DNA from: DATFRX01 sp035630615
GTDB lineage: Bacteria; Actinomycetota; Actinomycetes; Propionibacteriales; Nocardioidaceae
Length of the DNA: 46,094 nucleotides
Direction of reading: 5' to 3'
Assembly: GCA_035630615.1 (NCBI GenBank)
Contig: DASQKI010000011.1
Location: 1 to 46,094 of the forward strand
This document shows, piece by piece, positions 7,291 through 14,832 of the stretch. Both the position numbers and the translations under genes were made by a program. Under the pieces are notes generated by a model. It did no database searches, was not told the DNA's origin, and saw only the letters and a program-made list of their open reading frames with translations. The first letter of the stretch is position 1, and each line of letters begins with the position of its first letter.

Positions 7291-10050
7291 GTGAATGGCC
7301 CGCCGGTGGATCTCTCCGACCGAGAGTCCGAGGTGCTCGCCGCGATCGGCGAGGGGCGCACCAACGCACAGATCGGCCGCCGTCTGCACATCTCCGTACG
7401 CACGGTCGAAAGCCATGTGTCGTCGCTGCTGCGGAAGTACGCCGTCGCCGACCGGCACGGACTCGCCGAGATCGTGCAGGCGGCCGAGGCGCTCCGATCG
7501 GCCCGCCCGATCATCGGTCTTCCGGCGAGCCGGACCAGCTTCGTCGGCCGGGAAGGTGACCGCGATGCGGTGCTGGACGCGCTGGCCACGGACCGGTTGG
7601 TGACCCTCGTCGGCCTGGGGGGAATGGGCAAGACCCGGCTGGCTTCGGTCGTCGCCGAGGCAGCGGCCGAAGGCTTTCCGGCCGGCGGCGCCTTCGTCGA
7701 CCTGGTGCCGGTCCGCGACGGCTTCGTCCTGCACGCGGTCGCCCACGCCCTCGGCGTGACCGAACAGCCGCCACAACCGCTCGAGCGCACCGTTATCGAC
7801 CGACTGTCGGAGGGGCGGTCGCTGCTCGTACTCGACAACTGCGAGCACGTGATCGACGAGGCGAGTGGGCTGCTCGAGAGACTCCTGGCCGGCTGCCCCA
7901 CCGTCACGGTTCTCGCGACGAGTCGCGAGCGCTTGGCCGTGCCCGGCGAACGGTTGGTCCCGGTGCCGCCGTTGCCCCTGGCATCCGACGCAGAACGGCT
8001 CTTCACCGACCGGGCCAGGGACGTCGCGCTCGACTTCGCCGCCGACCCGGACGACGTGTCGGACCTGTGCGCCCAGCTCGACGGCATGCCGTTGGCCATC
8101 GAGCTGGCCGCGGCTCGCGTCGCGTCCCTCGGGCTCGACGGCCTGCGGACGGCCCTGGAGGACCGGCTCCGGCTCCTGGCCGGTGGGCGGCAGCGAGACG
8201 AGCGACACCAGTCGATGCGCGCGGTGATCGCCTGGAGCTACGACCTGCTCGACTCCGAGGAGCGCGCCGCGTTTCGCCGCCTGTCCAGCTTCGTCGGCGG
8301 CTTCGATCTCGACGCGGCACTCGCGGTCGACGCCGGGCCGAGCCGCGCTGCGATCGCCGACCTTGTCGGCCGGCTGGCCGACAAGAGCCTGCTGGTCCAC
8401 CGTCATTCCTCAACCGGCGCCAAGTGGCGAATGCTGGAGAGTGTCAGGGCCTTCGGCCTCGACCAACTCGCCGAGCGAGCGGAGTCCGACGAGGCACGGC
8501 GCCGCTATGTCGCCTGGGCCGCGAGCACCGCCACCGCTCTGGAGTCGCGGATCGACGGCGAGTGGCGAGCCGAATTCGACGAGGTCGCCGACGACCTGCG
8601 TGCCGCGTTGGCGCTGACCAGCCCGGCCCCGGAACGGACCGCTCATCGGCTGGCACGGTCGCTGGGCCATCTCACGTTCGCGAGACGGTCGTTCGTCGGG
8701 GCGATCGAGCACTATCGGCTCGCAGCGGACCGTGCGGGGGATGTGCTGGACGCGGTCGCCGACCTGCGTTCGGCCGCCGCCGCGGCCATCGCCGTCGGGG
8801 ACGGATCGACCGCCCACGACCTGGCCCTCTCGGCTGCCGACCGAGCGGGATCGGACGGTGCCGACAACGCTCGCGCGGTCGCACTCGCAGAAGCGGTCAT
8901 CACCGTCCACCGCTACGCCACGGGCTTCACTTTCGAGGTGTCGCGGGAGCGGACATCGGCGCTGCTGGCCGAGGCCGAGGCGATCGCCGATCCGGACGAT
9001 CCGCAGTCCGCCGCGATTCTGGCCGCCGCACGAGCATGGGAAGGCGGTGAGCAGCGGCACGAGGCGACCGACCTGGACCTGGCGAGTGCGGCGGTCGACG
9101 CCGCCCGACGTACCGGCCAGGTCGCACTCGTCGCCGGCGCCCAGGACGCCCTGGTGACGGCGACCGCATACGCGGGGCGGATGCGTGCGGCGCGCGCGAT
9201 CGCCGATGACCGGCTGCGTCTGGTCGAGTCACTCCCCGACCACGAGCCGTTGTTGGCGATCGAGGTGATCGACGCGTACTACGTCGCAGCAGCCCAGACC
9301 ATCGGTGTCGGCGACCTGCCGGCCGCGCTCGCCCTCGGGCAGCAGGCCGACGGCTCCAACCCGCTCGGAGACCACCCTTACCTCGGGCTCCAAGTCGTCC
9401 AGGCGCTCGCGCTGTCCGGTCGGTTCCGCGAGGCTCTCGCGAACACCACGACGATGTGGGACAACTGGCGCCGCGACGGCTCGCCGGAGCGCGGGTGGTT
9501 GTCGGCGCACACCGCCTCCGCCGCGCTGGCCAGCGGCATGCTCGGCGACCTCGAACGCTACCGACTCTGGCGATCACGATCCTGCGAGATTGCTCGAGTG
9601 GACGACCCTGCGGACTCCCGGTATCTCGCGACGTTCTCGGCATTCGTCGACGCGCGGGTCGCCATCCAGACCGGCCAGCCCACCGACGCGGCCCGCCTGG
9701 TGGAGCGTGCGTACGCCCCTTTCGAGCGACGGTGGTACGAGGGCTATGCCCGGGCCGCCGGGGCCGAGCTCGCCGTGGTGGCCGGGCTACCGGATGCCCG
9801 CGAACGACTGGCCGCGGCCGAGCCGTACGGCAAAGAGAACGACTGGGCGGCGGCGTGCCTGGCCCGAGCGATCGGCCGGTTGGACGGTGCGGAGGCGTCG
9901 TTCGAGGCAGCCGTCAGCGGATTCGAGCGGATCGGCGCCGAGTGCGAACGCGCCTGCACGCTGCTGCTCCTTCCGGGGCGAGCCGACGACGGTCGCGTGG
10001 AGCTGACTCGGCTCGGCTGCCCGCTACCGTTCAGCGAGAGCTCGACCTAA
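7291..10050 (+). CDS. STAND/AAA ATPase transcriptional regulator with N-terminal LuxR-type HTH
   Basis: This 919-residue cytoplasmic regulator opens with a LuxR/GerE helix-turn-helix: LSDRESEVLAAIGEGRTNAQI followed by SVRTVESHVSSLLRKY, residues about 7-50, here split at the turn. A STAND (NB-ARC-like) ATPase follows: FVGREGDRDAVL, Walker A GLGGMGKTRLA (about 108-118), Walker B LLVLDNCEHV, TSRERL, GMPLAIELAAARV and the WSYDLL segment. The last 450 residues are Ala-rich helical repeats of TPR type. Usual LAL/MalT regulators carry the HTH at the C-terminus, so this order is reversed. The start is GTG at 7291 or GTG at 7306; both keep the HTH, and GGGGAGG at 7285-7291 fits the second better. Heptad arrays lie just upstream of the gene and just after its stop, which points to the neighbouring genes as its targets. 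Confidence 0.85.
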   Translation: MNGPPVDLSDRESEVLAAIGEGRTNAQIGRRLHISVRTVESHVSSLLRKYAVADRHGLAEIVQAAEALRSARPIIGLPASRTSFVGREGDRDAVLDALATDRLVTLVGLGGMGKTRLASVVAEAAAEGFPAGGAFVDLVPVRDGFVLHAVAHALGVTEQPPQPLERTVIDRLSEGRSLLVLDNCEHVIDEASGLLERLLAGCPTVTVLATSRERLAVPGERLVPVPPLPLASDAERLFTDRARDVALDFAADPDDVSDLCAQLDGMPLAIELAAARVASLGLDGLRTALEDRLRLLAGGRQRDERHQSMRAVIAWSYDLLDSEERAAFRRLSSFVGGFDLDAALAVDAGPSRAAIADLVGRLADKSLLVHRHSSTGAKWRMLESVRAFGLDQLAERAESDEARRRYVAWAASTATALESRIDGEWRAEFDEVADDLRAALALTSPAPERTAHRLARSLGHLTFARRSFVGAIEHYRLAADRAGDVLDAVADLRSAAAAAIAVGDGSTAHDLALSAADRAGSDGADNARAVALAEAVITVHRYATGFTFEVSRERTSALLAEAEAIADPDDPQSAAILAAARAWEGGEQRHEATDLDLASAAVDAARRTGQVALVAGAQDALVTATAYAGRMRAARAIADDRLRLVESLPDHEPLLAIEVIDAYYVAAAQTIGVGDLPAALALGQQADGSNPLGDHPYLGLQVVQALALSGRFREALANTTTMWDNWRRDGSPERGWLSAHTASAALASGMLGDLERYRLWRSRSCEIARVDDPADSRYLATFSAFVDARVAIQTGQPTDAARLVERAYAPFERRWYEGYARAAGAELAVVAGLPDARERLAAAEPYGKENDWAAACLARAIGRLDGAEASFEAAVSGFERIGAECERACTLLLLPGRADDGRVELTRLGCPLPFSESST

Positions 10051-10057
10051 ACGGCAC

Positions 10058-10109
10058 TCCGTGGCGGCTCCGTGCCGCGTCGGTAGTCGTTCGGTGGGAG
10101 CCACGGATG
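10058..10109 (+). promoter_or_regulatory. 11-bp-phased heptad array, element B (upstream of FMN-binding gene)
   Basis: On the plus strand four heptads start 11 bases apart: TCCGTGG (10058), TCCGTGC (10069), TCGGTAG (10080) and TCGGTGG (10091). Four bases later comes the inverted copy CACGGATG (10102-10109). Spacing, unit number, orientation and the terminal inverted copy all match element A. It ends 76 bases before the start codon of the FMN-binding protein gene and begins 7 bases after the regulator stop codon. Confidence 0.65.
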
Positions 10110-10135
10110 TGCCGACTCGGCCGCTCGCGAAAGGC

Positions 10136-10164
10136 TTGACCCGCAGACATCCCGCCGGGATCGT
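10136..10164 (+). promoter_or_regulatory. candidate promoter of FMN-binding gene
   Basis: TTGACC (10136-10141) and GATCGT (10159-10164) are separated by 17 bases and resemble a -35/-10 pair, 27 bases after heptad element B. The -10 lacks the leading T, so an activator bound at element B would make sense. This is a motif match only. Confidence 0.3.
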
Positions 10165-10185
10165 CACGAAGCGAAAGGGCGCTCC

Positions 10186-10686
10186 ATGAAGCACGACGAG
10201 CTCGCCGACTACGCGCAGGGCCTCATCGACAAGAACAACTACATGACCCTGGGCACGGTCGACTCAAACGGACGCCCGTGGACCTCGCCGGTCTACTTCG
10301 CCGCAGCGGGACTCCGGGAGTACTACTGGACCTCCACCACAAATGCCGAGCACTCACGCAACCTCGCCGAACGACCGCAGGTGAGCCTCGTGATCTTCGA
10401 CTCGACCGTCCCGCCCTACCACGGCCAGGCGGTCTATGTGACCGGCGAGGCCGAGGCGCTGAGCGGGCCGGATCTCGAACGAGCCCTCGAGGTCTACCCC
10501 GGACCGGCCGATAACGGCGCCGCGAGTCTCACGGTGGCTGACGTGACCGGATCGTCGCCGTACCGCCTCTATCGGGTGACGGCGTCGGACGTGTGGGTCC
10601 TCTGTCAGCGGGAGCCCCGCCAGCCATGCGAGCTCCACGGCATCGCCTACGACCACCGAGCACGGGTGCCGCTGCCCTCCGAGTAA
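10186..10686 (+). CDS. pyridoxamine 5'-phosphate oxidase-like FMN-binding protein
   Basis: This 166-residue protein has the split-barrel flavin-binding fold. The N-terminal YMTLGTVDSNGRPWTSPVYF is the typical first two strands, YWTSTTNAEHSRNLAERPQV holds the phosphate-binding region (split here into its parts YYWTSTTNAEHS and RNLAERPQV), and AVYVTGEAE forms a later strand. Family members bind FMN or F420 and act as reductases or oxidases of varied substrates; no specific reaction can be assigned. AAAGGG seven bases before the ATG serves as ribosome binding site. It stands alone on the plus strand, with heptad element B and a candidate promoter upstream. Sharing that element with the DoxX operon suggests a common redox or detoxification regulon (inference). 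Confidence 0.85.
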   Translation: MKHDELADYAQGLIDKNNYMTLGTVDSNGRPWTSPVYFAAAGLREYYWTSTTNAEHSRNLAERPQVSLVIFDSTVPPYHGQAVYVTGEAEALSGPDLERALEVYPGPADNGAASLTVADVTGSSPYRLYRVTASDVWVLCQREPRQPCELHGIAYDHRARVPLPSE

Positions 10687-10693
10687 CCGGCTG

Positions 10694-11890
10694 TCAGCTG
10701 AGCACGCCGTCGCGGGCGACGACGCGACCGCCCTTAACGACCAGGTCGCGAGTCGGCCGCGCGACGACCGCTTCGGCAGGTGTGCTCGCCGGCACGACGA
10801 CGAGGTCGGCCGGATCTCCCACGGCGATCGGATCGCGCGTCTCGCCGTACGGGCGCCGCCCGATCGCGACCGCACCGCCGTGGGTCGCCGCCTCCAGCGC
10901 AAGCTCGATGTCGTCGTCGCGTCGGAAGGTGTTGCGGTACGCCAGATGCATCGTCCGATCGAGCATGTCCCCGCTGCCGTACGGGCCCCACAGGTCGCGG
11001 ATGCCGTCGTGACCGCACGCGACGTTGGCACCGGCGGCGCGGAGCCTCTTGACCGGCGCCACCGGGAAGTCGTAGACGGCCGCCGTCGTGATCGTGACGC
11101 CGGCCCCAGCGATTCGCTCAGCGACGCGATCCTGCTCGGCCGGCGTCGCCTGGCCGAGAGCATACGCATGGCTCACCGCAACCCGACCGTGCAGGCCGAG
11201 CGCGCTGGTCCGCTCGCAGATCAGCTCCAGCTCCCAGACGCCGAGCGAGCCACCGTCGTGGAGGTGGATGTCGACCATCGCACCGTGCCGCTCGGCGAGA
11301 TCGAAGACGATGTCGAGATGGCGGGCCGGGTCGCCATCCATCCCGGCCGGGTCGATGCCGCCCACGCCCTCGACCCCGTCGGCGAGCGCAGTCTCCATGA
11401 GCTCGGCCGTGCGCGGGGCGCTGAGGATGCCGTACTGCGGAAACGCGACGAGCTGCACGTCGATCCGGCCGCCGATGCGCCCGATCGCCTCGCGTACGGC
11501 CTCGACGCCGGTGAGTCCGAGCTCCGGCGCGACGTCGACGTGGCTTCGGGTCGAGGTCGTGCCGCCGGCGACCATCGCAGTGAGCAGATCGGTGATGCGC
11601 TCGACGTCAGGGATGCCGAGCTCCGACCGCAGCCGGCGCTCGGTGGCGATCCGGTCGGCGAGGGCGTCGCTCGCCGGATGCGGCACCCACGGCCCGCCAA
11701 ACAGGGTCTTGTCGAGATGGCAGTGGGCGTCGACGAGGCCCGGCAGGATCAGCCGACCGGCGGCGTCGACCTCGACATCGGCCGCGTCGTCCGACGGTCC
11801 GATCGACCGGATCACGCCGTCCTGGACGAAGACATCGGTCGGCGCGTCGTGCCCCCAAGGGCGGCCGCCGCGCAGCAGCAGTGTGCTCAC
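10694..11890 (-). CDS. amidohydrolase family protein (cytosine deaminase-like)
   Basis: This is a 398-residue metal-dependent hydrolase. After a small N-terminal beta-sandwich part (LLLRGGRPWG), the barrel starts with LPGLVDAHCHLDKT, whose HxH binds metal. Further motifs are RSHVDV, DIHLHDGG (third His), VSHAYALG (fourth His) and CGHDGIRDLWGPYG (catalytic Asp). A C-terminal GDPADLVVVPA returns to the sandwich. This pattern is that of the cytosine deaminase / N-isopropylammelide hydrolase branch. The actual substrate is open. The GTG at 11890 was chosen because homologous sequence begins there and the CysQ gene stops 8 bases before it. It is the last gene of the minus-strand run headed by the sulfotransferase at 18155, but its link to polysaccharide synthesis is only positional. 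Confidence 0.85.
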   Translation of the reverse strand: MSTLLLRGGRPWGHDAPTDVFVQDGVIRSIGPSDDAADVEVDAAGRLILPGLVDAHCHLDKTLFGGPWVPHPASDALADRIATERRLRSELGIPDVERITDLLTAMVAGGTTSTRSHVDVAPELGLTGVEAVREAIGRIGGRIDVQLVAFPQYGILSAPRTAELMETALADGVEGVGGIDPAGMDGDPARHLDIVFDLAERHGAMVDIHLHDGGSLGVWELELICERTSALGLHGRVAVSHAYALGQATPAEQDRVAERIAGAGVTITTAAVYDFPVAPVKRLRAAGANVACGHDGIRDLWGPYGSGDMLDRTMHLAYRNTFRRDDDIELALEAATHGGAVAIGRRPYGETRDPIAVGDPADLVVVPASTPAEAVVARPTRDLVVKGGRVVARDGVLS

Positions 11891-11898
11891 GGCGGTGC

Positions 11899-12675
11899 CT
11901 AGACGACTCCCTTTGCGGCGACGAAGTCGGTGATGGTCTTCGTCAGTGCCGGCTGGCACACGAGCAGGTCGGGGAGCAGCGGGTCGGGCCGGTTGTACTC
12001 CAGCGGCCTACCGTCGGCGCGGCTCGTATGCAGGCCGGCGGCCCGCGCCACGGCGACCGGCGCGGCGGAGTCCCACTCGTACTGTCCGCCGGCATGCACG
12101 TAGGCGTCGGTGATGCCGCGTACGACGGAGATCACCTTCACGCCGGCCGAGCCCATCGGCACCAGCTCCGCGTCGATCTCGGCGGCCAGCTCTTCGACGA
12201 ACGTGGGCGGCCGGGTCCGGCTGACAGCGATTCGTGGGCGCTGCGACGCGGGTGGGGGCACCGAAAACGGCGCGCCGGTGTGGAAGGTCTCGCCGAGTGC
12301 GGGCTGGGCGACGGCGCCGGCCACCAGGTCGCCGGCCTCCCACAGGGCTACGTGGACCGCCCAGTCGTCGCGCGGCGGCTCGGAAAACTCTCGAGTTCCG
12401 TCGAGGGGATCGACGATCCACACGCGTGACGCGCTCAGGCGGGCCGCGTCGTCCTTGCCCTCTTCGCTGAGTACGGCGTCGCCGGGCCGATGCTCGGCCA
12501 ACAGCTCCATGAGCAGTTCGTGGCTGGTCTGGTCGCCGGCGTCCTTGAGCTCCTTGCCCTCGAGGCCTTGGTTGCGAACGTGGAGTAGTCGCATGCCGGC
12601 CTCGGTCGCGAGCCAGCCGGCGAGGGCGTGGTCGTCGAGTGTGGTCGTCTCCGTCACCGGGCCATCATGGCGCAT
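11899..12675 (-). CDS. cysQ: CysQ-type 3'(2'),5'-bisphosphate nucleotidase / inositol monophosphatase family
   Basis: This is a 258-residue Mg-dependent, Li-sensitive-type phosphatase. The metal site is visible as LSEEGKDD, WIVDPLDGTREF (the family DPxDGT signature) and YEWDSAAPVAVARAAG near the C-terminus. CysQ enzymes convert 3'-phosphoadenosine 5'-phosphate (PAP), the by-product of sulfotransferases, to AMP and can also act on PAPS. The gene follows, on the same strand, an operon with two sulfotransferases, which supports PAP removal here; inositol phosphate cannot be excluded as substrate. The ATG at 12675 has GGGA five bases upstream; a GTG at 12657 is an alternative. It lies 67 bases after the glycosyltransferase gene and 8 bases before the amidohydrolase gene. 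Confidence 0.8.
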   Translation of the reverse strand: MRHDGPVTETTTLDDHALAGWLATEAGMRLLHVRNQGLEGKELKDAGDQTSHELLMELLAEHRPGDAVLSEEGKDDAARLSASRVWIVDPLDGTREFSEPPRDDWAVHVALWEAGDLVAGAVAQPALGETFHTGAPFSVPPPASQRPRIAVSRTRPPTFVEELAAEIDAELVPMGSAGVKVISVVRGITDAYVHAGGQYEWDSAAPVAVARAAGLHTSRADGRPLEYNRPDPLLPDLLVCQPALTKTITDFVAAKGVV

Positions 12676-12700
12676 TACTGTCCCGAAGCTCGCGGTGGCA

Positions 12701-12744
12701 CCACGAGTGACCTATCGCCGCGGGACGAGTGACCTGTCGTGGTC
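12701..12744. repeat. two 22-bp tandem repeats within a 7-bp inverted repeat
   Basis: ACGAGTGACCTATCG (from 12703) and ACGAGTGACCTGTCG (from 12725) are 22 bases apart. The pair is bracketed by ACCACGA (12700-12706) and TCGTGGT (12737-12743). It fills most of the gap between the glycosyltransferase stop and the cysQ start. A related tandem repeat with the same 22-base period is at 39871-39934. Confidence 0.5.
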
Positions 12745-13906
12745 AGGCGAGGGAGCGGTAGATGTCCACGAGGCGTCGCAGGTCGGCCTCTGTGGAGTAG
12801 CGGTCCTCGTAGGATGCCCGCGCCACCGTACGCCGCGACCGCGCCAGCTCCGGATCGTCGACCAACGCCGACAGTCGCTGCGCCAGGGATCCCGCGTCCT
12901 TGACCCGAAACGCCCAGCCCGCGTCGTCGGCGACGACCGCCTCACAGATGTTGTCGAGATCGGAGACGACCACGGGCGTGCCGACCGCGAGGCTGCGCAG
13001 GACGACCAGCGGCAGCCCCTCGTACCACTCCGACGGCATGAGGACGGCTTCTGCGCCGGCCATCAGCTCCAGGACCTCCGACGGTCCGACCCAGCCGAGG
13101 TAGTCGACCGACGGATCGGTCGCGGCACGCTCCTCGACGGCCGGGCGCATCGGGCCGTCGCCCGCGATGACGAGCCGCATCCCGGAGGGCACCTGGGACC
13201 AGGCGTCAAGCATCGTCTGGACGCCCTTGATGTCGAGCAGCCGGCCGGCGAACACGACCCGGCGCTCGTCGGTACGGGCCTCTGGCGTGAATCCGGGGTC
13301 GGCCACCGAGTTGGGCTTGACCACGATCCGATCTGCCGGGTAGCCGTCCCGGATCAGCAGCCGGCGCGAAAACTCCGTCAGAGTCAGATAGCGCGCCACG
13401 CAACGGTGAAAGGTCCCCATCGACCGGTGGACGATCAGCCCGAGGGTCAACGCACCCGATCCGCCGACGCTGTTGTGATAGCACCGGTGTCGGACGCCGG
13501 GGAGCTTCAGCCGCTTGCCGACGCAGTCTTCGCACACGTCGCCGTCGCGCCAACACGTGCCGGCCACGCACGAATAGCGATAGCTGTGCAGCGTCGTCAC
13601 GGCCGGCACGCCGCGGCCATAGGCGGCTCGAAACACCGTCGGCGACATCAGCGGAAACGGCGTGTGGACGTGCACCACGTCGGGCTTGAAGTCGTCGATC
13701 CGGCGCTCGACCTCAGCGGCCGCGGTCCGGTTCCACACGGCCTTCGCTCCGGCGCGAACGGACGACAACCCCATCTCTTCGGCCGCGGGCATGGTGTATT
13801 GCGTCACCGCGTGGCCGGCCTCGAACAGCAGCTCGGCCTCGTGCTTCATGACCTCCAACGCCCCGCCCATTCCGGCGTGGTCGTTGTGCAATTGCAGGAT
13901 TCGCAT
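12743..13906 (-). CDS. GT4 family glycosyltransferase
   Basis: This 387-residue retaining GT-B glycosyltransferase is likely cytoplasmic and membrane-associated, and would add a sugar to the lipid-linked repeat unit. The N-terminal domain begins MRILQLHNDHAGMGGALEVM, the glycine-rich loop of GT4 enzymes. VVHVHTPFP follows, and then a Cys-rich stretch around residues 115-140 (GTCWRDGDVCEDCVG and RHRCYH) that is typical of a GT4 subgroup. The C-terminal domain has FAGRLLDIKG, AGDGP and PSEWYEGLPLVVLRSLA. In this donor-binding EX7E motif the second Glu is Arg, an uncommon change. Start: ATG at 13906, two bases after the stop of the upstream sulfotransferase. It is the last core gene of the minus-strand exopolysaccharide operon. 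Confidence 0.9.
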   Translation of the reverse strand: MRILQLHNDHAGMGGALEVMKHEAELLFEAGHAVTQYTMPAAEEMGLSSVRAGAKAVWNRTAAAEVERRIDDFKPDVVHVHTPFPLMSPTVFRAAYGRGVPAVTTLHSYRYSCVAGTCWRDGDVCEDCVGKRLKLPGVRHRCYHNSVGGSGALTLGLIVHRSMGTFHRCVARYLTLTEFSRRLLIRDGYPADRIVVKPNSVADPGFTPEARTDERRVVFAGRLLDIKGVQTMLDAWSQVPSGMRLVIAGDGPMRPAVEERAATDPSVDYLGWVGPSEVLELMAGAEAVLMPSEWYEGLPLVVLRSLAVGTPVVVSDLDNICEAVVADDAGWAFRVKDAGSLAQRLSALVDDPELARSRRTVARASYEDRYSTEADLRRLVDIYRSLA

Positions 13907-13908
13907 GA

Positions 13909-14832
13909 TCAGGCCTCGCGCAGCCAAGCCGGCGCGCCGTCGGTCGGCAGCAGCCCCCGCAACCGCTCCAGGTCGTCGGCAAAGACCGGTCGGAGCCGCG
14001 CGACCGCCTCCGGCGGAACCCCTCCGGAGCGCAGCGTCAGGCGGCGGACCCGCTCGCGGAAGCGGTAGGTCGTCACGCGCTTCACACCGCGCCGCAGCGC
14101 ATCGTGCCGAGTCGCCCACTGCAGCGCCTTGTGAACCGACGCCAGCCGAGGCTGACCCGAAATGTTGACCCGCGGCACGTCCTCGGCCTCCCCCTCGGCC
14201 GGCGGCACGTCGAGAAACCGCAACACGTCGCGGAGCGTGCCCTCGTAGTCGCTGTCGAGATCGTCGTGGAACCACACACCGAGCCGGTCGGCCGGCACCG
14301 CCTTCTGCAACGCCTCGATGGCGTCGGCGTACTTGCTCATCGAGGTGTAGTGCCACAGGTGGTGGTAGTTGTCCGCCTTGCGACGCTCCTCGTCGTCGAC
14401 GGCCTGCACGAAGTCTTCGTACGGCTCGAAGCCGCGGGCCCGCATGTATTGGTGACTGGAGTACGCCCGGGCGATCGGCTCTCGAAGCAGCACGACGAGC
14501 CGCATGTCCGGGTTCATCGCCACGACCTCGGGCAGCGCTCGCTCGTGGTAGTACATCGTCGAAACCGAGCCGTCGCCGAGGGCCAGGAAGTCGTGCTGTT
14601 TCGGATAGAGCGCGAGGTAGCTGTCGCGGTCGGTGATCGCGACCTTGTTGATGGTGTGGGCATCGCCCGGTCCGGCGAAGTCCGGGGTCCGGTCGTGCAT
14701 CGCGAAGTAGTGCGGCTCCTTCGGGTCCGTCACGAACACTCGTGGGTGCGAGCGCAGGCCCTCCACGAGGCCGGTCGTGCCCGAGCGGGCGGCGCCAACG
14801 ATCAGAAAGTTGGGCACCGCGGTGGCCGTCAT
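13909..14832 (-). CDS. PAPS-dependent sulfotransferase
   Basis: This 307-residue sulfotransferase transfers sulfate from PAPS to, most likely, a sugar hydroxyl of the exopolysaccharide. The 5'-phosphosulfate loop FLIVGAARSGTTGLVEGL (residues about 9-26) and the 3'-phosphate motif VLLREPIARAYSSHQY are both intact. KEPHYF lies between them, as in heparan-type and Stf0-related enzymes. It has no signal peptide or membrane helix, so it would act in the cytoplasm before flipping. The ATG at 14832 overlaps the upstream glycosyltransferase stop as ATGA. Its place between two glycosyltransferase genes ties it to glycan assembly; the acceptor sugar is unknown. Confidence 0.9.
   Translation of the reverse strand: MTATAVPNFLIVGAARSGTTGLVEGLRSHPRVFVTDPKEPHYFAMHDRTPDFAGPGDAHTINKVAITDRDSYLALYPKQHDFLALGDGSVSTMYYHERALPEVVAMNPDMRLVVLLREPIARAYSSHQYMRARGFEPYEDFVQAVDDEERRKADNYHHLWHYTSMSKYADAIEALQKAVPADRLGVWFHDDLDSDYEGTLRDVLRFLDVPPAEGEAEDVPRVNISGQPRLASVHKALQWATRHDALRRGVKRVTTYRFRERVRRLTLRSGGVPPEAVARLRPVFADDLERLRGLLPTDGAPAWLREA

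Noticed and set aside
10880..11902. A 340-residue plus-strand frame opposite the amidohydrolase
   Set aside because: No domain is seen and the amidohydrolase on the other strand has all metal motifs.
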